64,000 bases of DNA from an uncultured Mucilaginibacter sp. (lineage in GTDB: Bacteria > Bacteroidota > Bacteroidia > Sphingobacteriales > Sphingobacteriaceae). Shown here piece by piece: positions 9,715 through 19,220 of the stretch; position 1 is the first letter of the stretch, and every line of letters starts with the position of its first letter. Location of the stretch: positions 1-64,000 of the forward strand of contig CAIPPO010000097.1 of the NCBI GenBank assembly GCA_903866915.1, in the 5' to 3' direction. The position numbers were made by a program, and so were the translations under genes. Under the pieces are notes generated by a model. The model made no database searches. It was not told the DNA's origin and was given only the letters and a program-made list of their open reading frames with translations.

Positions 9715-10641
9715 TCACACCGTAAACTTCACCCAGCCATTGCCCTCATAACCGAAAATGAATTGTTTGGGGTTAATGATCTCGGCGAGAATTTCAATGG
9801 AATCGACGATACGTGGCCCCGGGCGGTTAAAGTATTGGTTGCCATCGGCGATATAGAGACGGTTGTTTTTGATCGCCTTCATTTCGGCAAAGGCGGGCAG
9901 TTGCAAAAGCAAGTGAATTTCTTTAATGGTACGTTCGATTGAAAATCCGCAGGGCATAACAAGCATAATATCCGGGTCGGCTTGCTGAATATCGGGCCAT
10001 TGTACAAATGGGGAGTGTTTGCCGGCATCTGCCAGGATGGCGTTGCCTCCTGCGATGTTTACCAGTTCCGGGATCCAATTGCCAGCAACCATCAGTGGCT
10101 CCAGCCATTCGATGCAGGCTATGCGGGGTTTAGTTTCGATAAATTTAAGCTTATGGCGGATAATGCCAACACGCTCATCTAACTCATCTATCAATTGCTC
10201 TGCTGCTGTGTCTGCACCCAGTGCGGCAGCTACTTCGCGGATATTGTTGTAGATATCTTCCAGGCTATTGGGTTGCAGGGAAATGACTTTGGCGGCATTT
10301 TCAAGCTCATCTTTTAAAGCTAACTCGACGTTTTCCAGCGATACCGCACAAACCTCGCACTGCGCCTGGGTGATGACGATATCTGGTGCCAGGTTTTTGA
10401 TCAGTTCGCGGTTTATCGCATAAATGGATAAAGCTTCTTTCAGAAGCTCTTTTACATTTTTGTCGATATCAGCGCTGCTTAAATTATCCGGGAAATTCGC
10501 CTCCGAACAGATTGGAAAATGCGCAACTGTTTCCGGATAATCACACTCATGCGAACGACCCACCATTTTTTCTTCAAACCCTAAAGCGCAAACAATTTCG
10601 GTAGCAGCCGGTAACAGCGACAAGATACGGTGATCAGACAT
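9715..10641 (-). CDS. Periplasmic-binding-type cobalamin/siderophore-binding protein (BtuF-like)
   Basis: RILSLLPAATEIVCALGFEEKMVGRSHECDYPETV..., PDIVITQAQCEVCAVS. Confidence 0.85.
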   Translation of the reverse strand: MSDHRILSLLPAATEIVCALGFEEKMVGRSHECDYPETVAHFPICSEANFPDNLSSADIDKNVKELLKEALSIYAINRELIKNLAPDIVITQAQCEVCAVSLENVELALKDELENAAKVISLQPNSLEDIYNNIREVAAALGADTAAEQLIDELDERVGIIRHKLKFIETKPRIACIEWLEPLMVAGNWIPELVNIAGGNAILADAGKHSPFVQWPDIQQADPDIMLVMPCGFSIERTIKEIHLLLQLPAFAEMKAIKNNRLYIADGNQYFNRPGPRIVDSIEILAEIINPKQFIFGYEGNGWVKFTV

Positions 10642-10660
10642 GCCGCAAATTTAGTTTTTG

Positions 10661-10776
10661 GTTGTATTAGTTGTACTTGTTCAAAAAGATTTCGCAAATT
10701 CAACCCATCCAACTTAATCACCCCAATAAACTTAATCAACTTAATCAACCCAATCAACCCTCCGATAGCTATCGTG
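10661..10776. repeat. Degenerate 9-nt tandem arrays (TTGTATTAG; reverse TTGATTAAG) followed by a palindrome copy
   Basis: 10662-10679 TTGTATTAG TTGTACTTG; 10701-10760 CAACCCATCCAACTTAATCACCCCAATAAACTTAATCAACTTAATCAACCCAATCAACCC; 10761-10776 TCCGATAGCTATCGTG. Confidence 0.8.
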
Positions 10777-10804
10777 ACAACAATAAAACCTATTTTTGCC
10801 TCCC

Positions 10805-11431
10805 ATGATATTCCTCGCCTTTCTGATCGGGCTGATCGCCAATTTCATCGGCTATATTCCGCCGGGTAATATCAACCTTACCGTTGCGCAGTTGACAATC
10901 AATCGTGGCATGCGGCAAGCCTTGAGCTTTATCATCGCATTTTCTTGTGTCGAATTTTTCTTCACCTATTTCATCATGAATGCGGCCGACTGGCTGTCGC
11001 AGCAAGTGCATCTGGGTACGGTGATCGACTGGTTCATGGTGGCGCTTTTTACGACAATGGGTACCATTACCTGGATCAATCGCAAAAAGCCGGCTAAAGC
11101 AAAAGAAAACTCCCGTGCCAACAGTATCAAATATGGGATTCTTTTAGGCTTTATCAACCCGGTGCAGATACCCTTCTGGCTCATTATAGGGTCTTATCTT
11201 ATTGCCCACGACTGGATACAAACGGGCTGGTTTATGCTGATCATTTTTAGCGTCGGGTCGGCGATAGGGGCTTTTTTATGTTTGTTTTTATATGCCCGCT
11301 TTGCCAAACTGCTTAAAGAAAAACTCGACCTGAGTACGCAGCTGATCAATACTTCTATAGCTGTATTGCTGTATGCTTTCGCTGCTTACACCCTTGGGAA
11401 GGAAGTATATGAACACCTGTTCAAACATTAG
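10805..11431 (+). CDS. LysE family translocator
   Basis: MIFLAFLIGLIANFIGYIPPGNINLTVAQLTINRGMRQAL...; multi-TM; start moved from 10796. Confidence 0.8.
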   Translation: MIFLAFLIGLIANFIGYIPPGNINLTVAQLTINRGMRQALSFIIAFSCVEFFFTYFIMNAADWLSQQVHLGTVIDWFMVALFTTMGTITWINRKKPAKAKENSRANSIKYGILLGFINPVQIPFWLIIGSYLIAHDWIQTGWFMLIIFSVGSAIGAFLCLFLYARFAKLLKEKLDLSTQLINTSIAVLLYAFAAYTLGKEVYEHLFKH

Positions 11432-11461
11432 TAAGAGAGGGGGGTGTTATCGGGTAGAAAA

Positions 11462-12391
11462 TTAGGCTTTGAGCAATTTTTCGACCGAGATCTTATCTTT
11501 ACCCAATTGCTCGGTCAATTCTTCCAGCGAATTAAACTTCATATCATCGCGTACATAATACAAAAATTCCATGCGGATAGGCTGGGTGTAGATATCGCGG
11601 TTGAAATCAAAAATATTAACCTCAATATTTCTTGTCATGCCGTTGATGGTTGGCCGATGGCCGATATAGCCCATGCCATTGTGTTCTGAGCCCTGGAGAT
11701 AAATTTTTACGGCAAAAATGCCGTCTTTTGGTATCAGCTTATAAGTTTCTTCAACCAGGATATTGGCGGTAGGGTAGCCTATGGTGCGACCGATCTGGTC
11801 GCCGCGGTTAACTTTACCGGTAATAAAGAAGGGGTAGCCTAAAAATTCATTCGCCAGTGCAATGTCGCCATCCAACAAAGCCTCCCGTATGCGGGTTGAA
11901 CTAACAGCAACTTCGTGTATGTCTTGTTCGGGTATCTCTATTACATCGTAGCCATAAACAGGCGCAAATTGCTGCAGCTGCTCCAAACCGCCCCGTCGGT
12001 CTTTGCCAAACCGATGATCATAACCAATGACGATCTTTTTGGTGCCGATTTTTTCGACCAGGATATCGAGGATATATTCTTCCGCGCTCTGGTTCGAAAA
12101 ATCACGCGAAAATGGCGTGATGATCAGGTGATCTACGCCTAGCTGTGACAAGAGTTCTGCCTTTTCTGTGATGGTATTGATCAGTCGCAGGTCCTGGTCC
12201 TCGGGATGTAATATCAGCCGGGGATGTGGGAAAAAGGTGAGCAGTACAGTTTCGCCGCCAATTTCATCCGCAATTTCTTTTACCCGCGAAATGATCTTCC
12301 GGTGTCCAAGGTGTACGCCGTCAAAAGTGCCGATGGTAACCACCGCATTTTTGACTGGCGCAAATTCTTCGATGTTATGGTATATCTTCAT
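11462..12391 (-). CDS. ribF: Bifunctional riboflavin kinase/FAD synthetase
   Basis: VVTIGTFDGVHLGHRKII, IGYDHRFGKDRRGG, GKVNRGDQIGRTIGYPTANI. Confidence 0.95.
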   Translation of the reverse strand: MKIYHNIEEFAPVKNAVVTIGTFDGVHLGHRKIISRVKEIADEIGGETVLLTFFPHPRLILHPEDQDLRLINTITEKAELLSQLGVDHLIITPFSRDFSNQSAEEYILDILVEKIGTKKIVIGYDHRFGKDRRGGLEQLQQFAPVYGYDVIEIPEQDIHEVAVSSTRIREALLDGDIALANEFLGYPFFITGKVNRGDQIGRTIGYPTANILVEETYKLIPKDGIFAVKIYLQGSEHNGMGYIGHRPTINGMTRNIEVNIFDFNRDIYTQPIRMEFLYYVRDDMKFNSLEELTEQLGKDKISVEKLLKA

Positions 12392-12434
12392 TTCGGATCT
12401 GGCGGCGAAATTAACTAATCGTTGCTTTGGTAAT

Positions 12435-13148
12435 TTAATCCTGCTGTAATTGTTTTAGTTCGCGAATGGTGCTTACCAGGTCCAATACCTGCCATGATTC
12501 ATCAATATTAAAGTTTCCGCTACGGGTACGTCTCAGTCTTGATAAATAGGCTCCATTATTTAGGGCAATGCCAAAATCATTGGCAAGCGAACGGATATAA
12601 GTGCCTTTACTGCATACCACCCTGAAATCAACCTCAGGCAACTCGATTCTTGTGATCTCAAATTCACTGATAGTGAGGGTTCTGGCTTTCAGTTCAACTT
12701 CCTCGCCGCGGCGGGCTTTTTCATACAAACGTTCGCCATCAACCTTAATGGCCGAATGGGCCGGAGGGAATTGTTGTATCTCACCGATAAACTGCTTGCA
12801 AGCCTCCATTATTTGTTGTTCGGTGATCTTGTCGGTTGGAAATTTTTGTTCGGGTTCACTTTCCAGGTCATAGGTGGGTGTGGTTGCGCCGAGCGTAAAA
12901 GTGCCGGTATATTCTTTTTCCTCGGCCTGAAAGGTATCTATCTGCCTGGTCATCTTACCCGTGCAAATGATCAGCAAACCGGTAGCTAATGGATCGAGCG
13001 TGCCTGCGTGTCCCACCTTCAACTTCAAAGGCTTAAATGCATTCCGTATTTTTCCAACCACATCAAAGCTGGTCCATTTATAGGGCTTATTGACCAGCAG
13101 GAGCTGCCCCTCAGCAAATTCGTTGATGTTGGAAAATGTTTGTTTCAA
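12435..13148 (-). CDS. truB: tRNA pseudouridine(55) synthase
   Basis: LLVNKPYKWTSFDVVGKIR..., KVGHAGTLDPLATGLLIICTGKMTR; TACCTTTG box at about 13162-13169 (minus). Confidence 0.95.
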   Translation of the reverse strand: MKQTFSNINEFAEGQLLLVNKPYKWTSFDVVGKIRNAFKPLKLKVGHAGTLDPLATGLLIICTGKMTRQIDTFQAEEKEYTGTFTLGATTPTYDLESEPEQKFPTDKITEQQIMEACKQFIGEIQQFPPAHSAIKVDGERLYEKARRGEEVELKARTLTISEFEITRIELPEVDFRVVCSKGTYIRSLANDFGIALNNGAYLSRLRRTRSGNFNIDESWQVLDLVSTIRELKQLQQD

Positions 13149-13249
13149 TTAGATATTTTGCGCAAAGGTAGGCTAATTGTTTCAATCACAGATTCAGGCT
13201 GATGATTTTGATTTCACAGATTAGTATGGCTGTTTATTTTCGTCTGTGA

Positions 13250-14050
13250 TCAATTGTGCAATGCTGTGGTGGTAAAATAAATAATAATAATAGCAATACC
13301 GGCAAATATCCTGTACCAACCAAACAGTTTAAAGCCCCGTTTTTCAAGGAAAGTGATAAAACTTTTTATAGCCAGTAACGCAACTATAAATGCGATCACG
13401 CTGCCGATGATCAGGAATTTGACATCCTGGTGGAAGTCGGGCGTATCAAACAGGCCTTTTTTCTTGAAATCCCAAAGATCTTTTACCGTGGCCCCAAACA
13501 TAGTAGGTACGGCCAGGAAAAAAGAGAATTCGGCAGCAGCGGTACGGCTCAGTTTTTGCGACATACCACCTACAATGGAAGCCGCAGAACGTGATACGCC
13601 AGGAATCATAGCAAGGCATTGGAAAACGCCGATCTTAAAAGCGGTTACGTGGTTGATATTCTTTTCGTCCTTAATCACCGATCTTTTAAACCAATCGTCA
13701 ACAAAAAGCAGAATGACGCCACCAACTACAAAGGCAACAGCAACTACCAGCGGGCTTTCGAGTAATTTATCAATATATTTTTTAAGCAATAGGCCCAATA
13801 CCACGGCAGGTATTACCGCAATGACCAGTTTTACATAAAAATCGACCGAGCGCACGAAGCGCTTGAAATACAAAACAACTACAGCCAGGATGGCACCGAG
13901 CTGAATCACCACTTCAAATAGTTTTACAAACTCGTCGGTTCCAATGCCCAACAAGGCGCTGGCGACAACCATATGCCCTGTAGAAGATACCGGCAAAAAT
14001 TCGGTCAGGCCTTCAATGATTGCCAGGATAATTACGTGGAAAATATTCAT
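13250..14050 (-). CDS. uppP: Undecaprenyl-diphosphate phosphatase
   Basis: [38 protein letters not shown]. Confidence 0.95.
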   Translation of the reverse strand: MNIFHVIILAIIEGLTEFLPVSSTGHMVVASALLGIGTDEFVKLFEVVIQLGAILAVVVLYFKRFVRSVDFYVKLVIAVIPAVVLGLLLKKYIDKLLESPLVVAVAFVVGGVILLFVDDWFKRSVIKDEKNINHVTAFKIGVFQCLAMIPGVSRSAASIVGGMSQKLSRTAAAEFSFFLAVPTMFGATVKDLWDFKKKGLFDTPDFHQDVKFLIIGSVIAFIVALLAIKSFITFLEKRGFKLFGWYRIFAGIAIIIIYFTTTALHN

Positions 14051-14136
14051 TTTGTGTGATGATTAGGTTGAATGTGTTTTTTATCCTTCCGGGTCTTATA
14101 CGGCCTAACAGACAAAAAATACAATCAATTGAAAAA

Positions 14137-14418
14137 TTATTTTGCCGAAGGTTTCTTAAAGATTGCCAGGAAACCGATAGCAAAGCCGGTTAGTACTACT
14201 ACAGGTGCCACTACAATTTTAGTATTGCTGTAGATATCGGTCGTGCCCGACATCAGCACAAAGCCAATGATAACCACCGCAATCGCAATGATCAGCAGGC
14301 GGTAATTGCCTTTATCAAACACCAATGTCATTGGCGTGCTGTTATTTTCTTTCACCGCAGGTTTTGCCGCCAAAGGCGAAGCTGTTTTAACCGGTGTTGT
14401 TGGTTTTATTTGTGCCAT
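14137..14418 (-). CDS. DUF3098 domain-containing protein
   Basis: Short two-TM protein between ftsX and uppP, a common Bacteroidota arrangement. Confidence 0.8.
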   Translation of the reverse strand: MAQIKPTTPVKTASPLAAKPAVKENNSTPMTLVFDKGNYRLLIIAIAVVIIGFVLMSGTTDIYSNTKIVVAPVVVLTGFAIGFLAIFKKPSAK

Positions 14419-14428
14419 ATGTTTTTAA

Positions 14429-14501
14429 TGAGTGAGTGAGTGAGTGAATGAGTTAGTGAATGAGTTAGTGAATAATGCTGTTCCTTTCACCTTTCACCTC
14501 C
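14429..14501. repeat. (TGAG)n degenerate tetranucleotide array followed by (CCTTTCA)n 7-nt units
   Basis: TGAGTGAGTGAGTGAATGAGTTAGTGAATGAGTTAGTGAATAATG...CCTTTCACCTTTCACCTCC. Confidence 0.85.
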
Positions 14502-15379
14502 TATCGATACAAATTATAAATTTTTAAACGTAAATATTTATTAACTGCCAGGAAGGTACTGAATGCTGATATAAAAATGCCCAGGCCTACAATTAATACG
14601 AAAACGATGCCGAATTCGGTATAATCTTGTAAGATCACCAGGTCGGGTATTTGTTTTTGAGCAATGTAGAGGGTGAACATTAAAATTACAATGGCGATTA
14701 GCGATCCCAATAAGCCATGCCAGATACCGTATAATAAAAAAGGTTTACGGATAAAGCTTTTGGTTGCACCCACAAGCTGCATGGATTTGATCAGAAAGCG
14801 TTGCGAATAAATAGCTAGCCTGATGGTATTATTGATGAGGGCAACTGACAGGATAACAAAAATTACTGCAAAGCCCAGAATAAAGAGGCTGACGGATGTA
14901 AGATTTTTGTTCATTTGGCCGACCAATGACTCCTGGTATTTAACCTCCTTAATCATTGGATTTTTGAGCAATTCCGTTTTAAATTTTTCGATATCGGTCG
15001 TATTGGCAAAATCAGCTTTAAGGTATACATCCAGAGATTGAGAAAGCGGGTTGTAGCCCAGAAATTTCACGAAGTCTTCGCCCATGTCTTTCTGCAGATT
15101 GCGCGCAGCCAGTTCTTTGCTCACGTATTGGGTCTGTTTAACAATCGGGTTTGCTTCCAGCTGTTTTTGCAGTTGAAGCACATCGGTTTCGTGCGCCGAC
15201 TCATCCACATAAACATTAAGCACTATGTTTTCTTTAACATAACGCGATAGTTTATTGGCATGAACCAGAATCAGCCCAAGCAAACCCACCATCAGCAAAA
15301 CCATAGCTATACCAAAAACGGTAGAGATATAAATACTCTTGGTTTTTTTTGACGATTCGCTTGCTTCAAATTCTTCCAT
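14501..15379 (-). CDS. ftsX: Cell division protein FtsX (permease-like)
   Basis: SIYISTVFGIAMVLLMVGLLGLILVHANKLSRYVKENIVLNVYVDES...; start reassigned from 15436 to MEEFEASESSKKTKS because the upstream extension is repeat sequence. Confidence 0.9.
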   Translation of the reverse strand: MEEFEASESSKKTKSIYISTVFGIAMVLLMVGLLGLILVHANKLSRYVKENIVLNVYVDESAHETDVLQLQKQLEANPIVKQTQYVSKELAARNLQKDMGEDFVKFLGYNPLSQSLDVYLKADFANTTDIEKFKTELLKNPMIKEVKYQESLVGQMNKNLTSVSLFILGFAVIFVILSVALINNTIRLAIYSQRFLIKSMQLVGATKSFIRKPFLLYGIWHGLLGSLIAIVILMFTLYIAQKQIPDLVILQDYTEFGIVFVLIVGLGIFISAFSTFLAVNKYLRLKIYNLYR

Positions 15380-15384
15380 TGTTG

Positions 15385-15434
15385 TTGAGATATGAGTCCC
15401 GATAGCTTTCGGAATGTGAGATGAGATTTGAGAC
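15385..15434. repeat. Degenerate 7-nt TCTCAAA/TCTCATC array interrupted by a TCCCGATAGCTTTCGGAA palindrome copy
   Basis: Reverse strand: TCTCAAA TCTCATC TCACATT CCGAAAGCTATCGGGA CTCATAT CTCAAC. Confidence 0.8.
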
Positions 15435-15564
15435 AAAGTCTGTGGTTCACATCCAATTCTGCGAAAATAGCAATACTCATCATAAAGGTAAAACTTTATC
15501 GGTTATTATTATTGGAAGGTGATGGTAGTGTTGTTGTTTTTAACAAAGTTTAACAACAAAAACC

Positions 15565-15738
15565 CTGTCATTGCGATTCGCCAAAGGCGGAGAAGCAATC
15601 CCAAGGTATGCCTTTAGGCCCGTTTGCAATCGGGGGAGTTATTGCCTTTTGGCTACTATTCAAAACAGGTGACAGCCAACTTGCGATTGCCACGTCGCCT
15701 CCCGAGCCAAAGCCGGCGCCGGCTCCTCGCAATGACAG
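15565..15738. repeat. REP-like element CTGTCATTGCGA...TCGCAATGACAG
   Basis: 12-bp perfect terminal inverted repeats enclosing GC-rich imperfect palindromes; overlaps the 3' end region of the neighbouring ABC transporter gene only downstream of its stop. Confidence 0.8.
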
Positions 15739-15754
15739 CTTTTTTAGAAAAGAC

Positions 15755-17554
15755 TTATTCCTTAACGATCCCCGCCGAATTAAACTGCAGATCGTACAGC
15801 TTGCGGTAATAGCCGTGTTCAATTTTTAACAGCTCCTGGTGGGTTCCGGTTTCTTTGATCTCGCCGTGGTCCAGGACGATTATCTTATCGGCCTTCTGGA
15901 TAGTTGATAGCCGGTGCGCGATCACAATAGCAGTACGGCCCTCCATCAGCTTGTCTATGGCATGTTGTATCAGTAGTTCGGTTTCGGTGTCTACCGACGA
16001 AGTGGCCTCATCCAGCACAAGGATAGCCGGGTTATAGACCAATGCACGGATAAAAGAAATGAGCTGCGCCTGCCCGGCTGACAAAGTAGAGCCGCGTTCC
16101 ATCACATTATAATCGTAACCACCCGGCAGGCGTTCAATAAACTCGTGTGCACCAACTTCTTTTGCCGCTGCTATGATCTGCTCGCGGGTAATGGCAGGGT
16201 TATTCAGACTAATGTTATTGGCGATGGTATCCGTAAACAGGAACACGTCCTGTATTACAGTCGCAATGCGCGATCGCAGGTAACTCACATCATAATCCTG
16301 TATGTTGATACCGTCCACTTCGGCCTGGCCTTTACCTATCTCATAAAACCGGTTCAGGATATTGATGGTGGATGATTTTCCTGCGCCGGTAGCACCAACC
16401 AATGCCAAAGTTTCGCCCGGTTTAACGTGGAAGCTGATATTTTTAAGCACCCAGTTTTCATCGTTATAGGCAAACCAAACATTCTTAAAGCTGATCTCAC
16501 CGTGTAATCGAACAGGGCGTAAGGTTCCTTTATTAACAGCAACCTCATCGGTATCCAGCACTTTAAAGATACGGTCGGCGCCAACCATGCCCATTTGCAG
16601 GGTGTTGAATTTATCTGCCAGCTGCCGTATGGGCCTAAATAGCAAATTGAGTAATACAATAAATTCCAATATTACCCCCGGTGTGATCTGGTGCCTGGCC
16701 GAAATTGCGCCAATTTGCTGATCGTTTAAAATACGTTGACAGCCGTACCATACCAAAAGGGAAATACACACCGCAAATAGCACTTCGATCACCGGGTAAA
16801 AAATGGAATAATACCAGTTGGAGCGGATGTTGGCATCCCTGTATTTTAAATTCACATTCCTGAATTTACCCATTTCCTGTTCTTCGCGGGCAAAATACTG
16901 GATGACACTGATGCCGGTGATATGCTCGGCAAGGAAAGCGTTCAATTGGGCCACTTGTGTACGCACTTCCTGGAAAGCCGATTTGATGGCCTCTTTAAAT
17001 ACATACGTCGACAATATCAGCAAGGGCATAGGTGTCAGGGTAATGAGTGCCAGCTTCCAGTCGCGCAGCATCATTGCGATAATAATACCAATTACCAGAA
17101 GAAAGTCACCTACTATAGAGATAAGTCCCTCCGAAAAAATATCAGCAATGGTTTCCAGATCGGAAACCGTCCGGGTGATCAATATTCCTATCGGTGTACG
17201 GTCGAAATATTTCAGCCGCAAACTTAAAATATGATTAAAAATATCGATACGCAGATCGCGGATAACCGATTGTCCCAGCGAATTCGTTAAAAAAGTCTGG
17301 TAATACTGCGCGGCAGTTTGAATGCCTAATTGAGCTAGCATCAGCCCAATCATCAGCAATAAACCATTGTAATCACCCCCAAGGATATATTTATCGAGCG
17401 TCAACTGCATCAGCACCGGCTGCACCAAAGCATTGCCCGCCAGAAAAATGGTCAGAAAAGCCGCAATGACGAATGTTTTGCGATAAGGGCGCACATAGCG
17501 CATAACCCTTCCCAATAATTTCCAATCAAGTGCTTTGCCGGTTACGGTGGACAT
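15755..17554 (-). CDS. ABC transporter, fused permease/ATP-binding protein (MsbA-like)
   Basis: Walker A GATGAGKSS, signature STLSAGQAQLISFIRAL, Walker B AILVLDEATSSVDTETE. Confidence 0.95.
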   Translation of the reverse strand: MSTVTGKALDWKLLGRVMRYVRPYRKTFVIAAFLTIFLAGNALVQPVLMQLTLDKYILGGDYNGLLLMIGLMLAQLGIQTAAQYYQTFLTNSLGQSVIRDLRIDIFNHILSLRLKYFDRTPIGILITRTVSDLETIADIFSEGLISIVGDFLLVIGIIIAMMLRDWKLALITLTPMPLLILSTYVFKEAIKSAFQEVRTQVAQLNAFLAEHITGISVIQYFAREEQEMGKFRNVNLKYRDANIRSNWYYSIFYPVIEVLFAVCISLLVWYGCQRILNDQQIGAISARHQITPGVILEFIVLLNLLFRPIRQLADKFNTLQMGMVGADRIFKVLDTDEVAVNKGTLRPVRLHGEISFKNVWFAYNDENWVLKNISFHVKPGETLALVGATGAGKSSTINILNRFYEIGKGQAEVDGINIQDYDVSYLRSRIATVIQDVFLFTDTIANNISLNNPAITREQIIAAAKEVGAHEFIERLPGGYDYNVMERGSTLSAGQAQLISFIRALVYNPAILVLDEATSSVDTETELLIQHAIDKLMEGRTAIVIAHRLSTIQKADKIIVLDHGEIKETGTHQELLKIEHGYYRKLYDLQFNSAGIVKE

Positions 17555-17558
17555 TTTA

Positions 17559-17729
17559 ATGAGTGAGTGAGTGAGTTAGTGAATTAGTGTAATTAGTGTA
17601 ATTTGTAGGGTTGTATTGGTTGTACTGGTTGTACTGGTTGTATTAGTTGTAGTAGTAATGCCCAATGCCCAATGCCAGCGCAGCGAAATGACGCGCAGCC
17701 AATTCCCAATGCCAGCGCAGCGAAATGAC
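17559..17729. repeat. Composite degenerate arrays: (TGAG)n, (TTGTATTGG)n, (AATGCCC)n plus duplicated CCCAATGCCAGCGCAGCGAAATGAC
   Basis: Direct reading; 25-bp direct repeat at 17668-17692 and 17705-17729. Confidence 0.85.
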
Positions 17730-18478
17730 TAAACATAATCATATTTCACCTCCGTCAGGTACAAACCACAGGCAGGTACCGATGTGCCGGCGTTGCTGCG
17801 GTTTTTGCTGGCTATAATTTCTCTGATACCTTCTGGCGCTATCTCTTTGCGGCCTATGGCCATCAGCGTACCAACAATGGCCCTTACCATATTACGTAAA
17901 AATCGGTCGGCAGAAATATGGAAAACCAATCCGTTATCATTTTCAACCCATTCGGCCCGGGATATTTTGCAATTATTGGTAAAAGTTTGGGTGTTTGATT
18001 TACTGAAACAGCTAAAATCAGTGTATGCTAACAGGATTTGCGCAGCTGTATTCATTAATCCAATATCGGGCCGATCGCGCAACTCCCAGGAACGGTTGAC
18101 CTTAAATGGATCTTTGCCAAAATGTATATGATATTCATACGATCGCAGTGTAGCATCAAAACGGGCATGCGCATCAGCATGTACTTCAATTACACGCTTT
18201 ATCCCAATTTCCGACGGCAATACACCATTCAAACTATTCACCAATGCCAAATGCCCATTGCCCAATGCCAAACAATCGAAATGCGCAAAAAACTGCCTGG
18301 CATGCACACCGGTATCAGTTCGCCCGCAACCGGTAGTTGCAATAGGCTGGCGCAAAACCGTTGTAAGCGCATTATCCAGCACTTCCTGTACTGTAAGCGC
18401 ATTAGGTTGCACCTGCCAGCCATGGTAATTGCTGCCATCGTAAGCCAGTTCAATAAAATAGCGCTGTTTTTCTGACAC
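17729..18478 (-). CDS. truA: tRNA pseudouridine(38-40) synthase, GTG start
   Basis: YFIELAYDGSNYHGWQVQPNALTVQEVLDNAL, GCGRTDTGVHARQFFAHFD, FLRNMVRAIVGTLM; TACCTTTG a few nt upstream of GTG. Confidence 0.95.
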   Translation of the reverse strand: MSEKQRYFIELAYDGSNYHGWQVQPNALTVQEVLDNALTTVLRQPIATTGCGRTDTGVHARQFFAHFDCLALGNGHLALVNSLNGVLPSEIGIKRVIEVHADAHARFDATLRSYEYHIHFGKDPFKVNRSWELRDRPDIGLMNTAAQILLAYTDFSCFSKSNTQTFTNNCKISRAEWVENDNGLVFHISADRFLRNMVRAIVGTLMAIGRKEIAPEGIREIIASKNRSNAGTSVPACGLYLTEVKYDYV

Positions 18479-18565
18479 GGTGCAAAGGTAGAATTGATTT
18501 GTGATTTTAGAATCAGGTTTTGTGAATTGGGTTTAGGGTTTTTCTATCTTTGTTTTTTATAAAGA

Positions 18566-18729
18566 GTTATACTGGTTGTATTAGTTGTAGTAGTTGTATT
18601 GGTTTTTTATCCGGTTTCATTCCATGATCGCTATAAAATCTTCAACTAATGCAACCACTATAACCATCCCCATAGCTATTGGGACAACTAATACAACCAC
18701 TACAACTAATACAACCAATACAACCAACA
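18566..18729. repeat. Inverted pair of (TTGTATTAG)n arrays with a palindrome copy, directly upstream of the DUF4293 start codon
   Basis: Forward GTTGTATTAGTTGTAGTAGTTGTATTGGTT (from ~18577); reverse ACAACTAATACAACCACTACAACTAATACAACCAATACAACC up to 18726; TCCCCATAGCTATTGGGA at 18667-18684. Confidence 0.85.
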
Positions 18730-19197
18730 ATGATCCAACGCATACAAAGCATCTACTTCCTCCTCGCGGGCCTGGCCATTTTCGCACTGTTCCTGTTCCC
18801 CCTGGCGCATAACGTTTATATCAACGGCATAGCGTCTACCGTAAGTGTAACCGGGGTTTCGCAGGATAACGGGGACCAACAAGCCCAGGTGCAAAGCTTT
18901 ACTGCGCTTATTGCCGGTACTGCGATCGCAGGGATTTTACCGCTTGCGCTGATCTTTTTGTATAAAAATCGCAAACAACAGATCGCTTTTGGCTACAGCT
19001 ATATTTTTGTAGTCATTGCTTACACTTACTGGCAGGTACAAACGGTTAAGTCGGTAGTCGACATTAACACATTTAAAACCAGCAATTTCGGGATCGGGGT
19101 ATTGCTAAGTTCGATCAGCATTGTGCTGACCTTGCTTGCTGTCAAGGCGATACAGCGAGACGAGAAACTGATCAAATCGGCGGATAGACTGCGTTAG
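18730..19197 (+). CDS. DUF4293 family membrane protein
   Basis: MIQRIQSIYFLLAGLAIFALFLFPLAHN..., four TM; start reassigned from 18679. Confidence 0.85.
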   Translation: MIQRIQSIYFLLAGLAIFALFLFPLAHNVYINGIASTVSVTGVSQDNGDQQAQVQSFTALIAGTAIAGILPLALIFLYKNRKQQIAFGYSYIFVVIAYTYWQVQTVKSVVDINTFKTSNFGIGVLLSSISIVLTLLAVKAIQRDEKLIKSADRLR

Positions 19198-19220
19198 AAA
19201 GTGATCATAATATTTTTAGG

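Noticed and set aside
10630-10869. ORF encoding NLITPINLINLINPINPP
   Set aside because: Translation of the TTGATTAAG array; not a gene.
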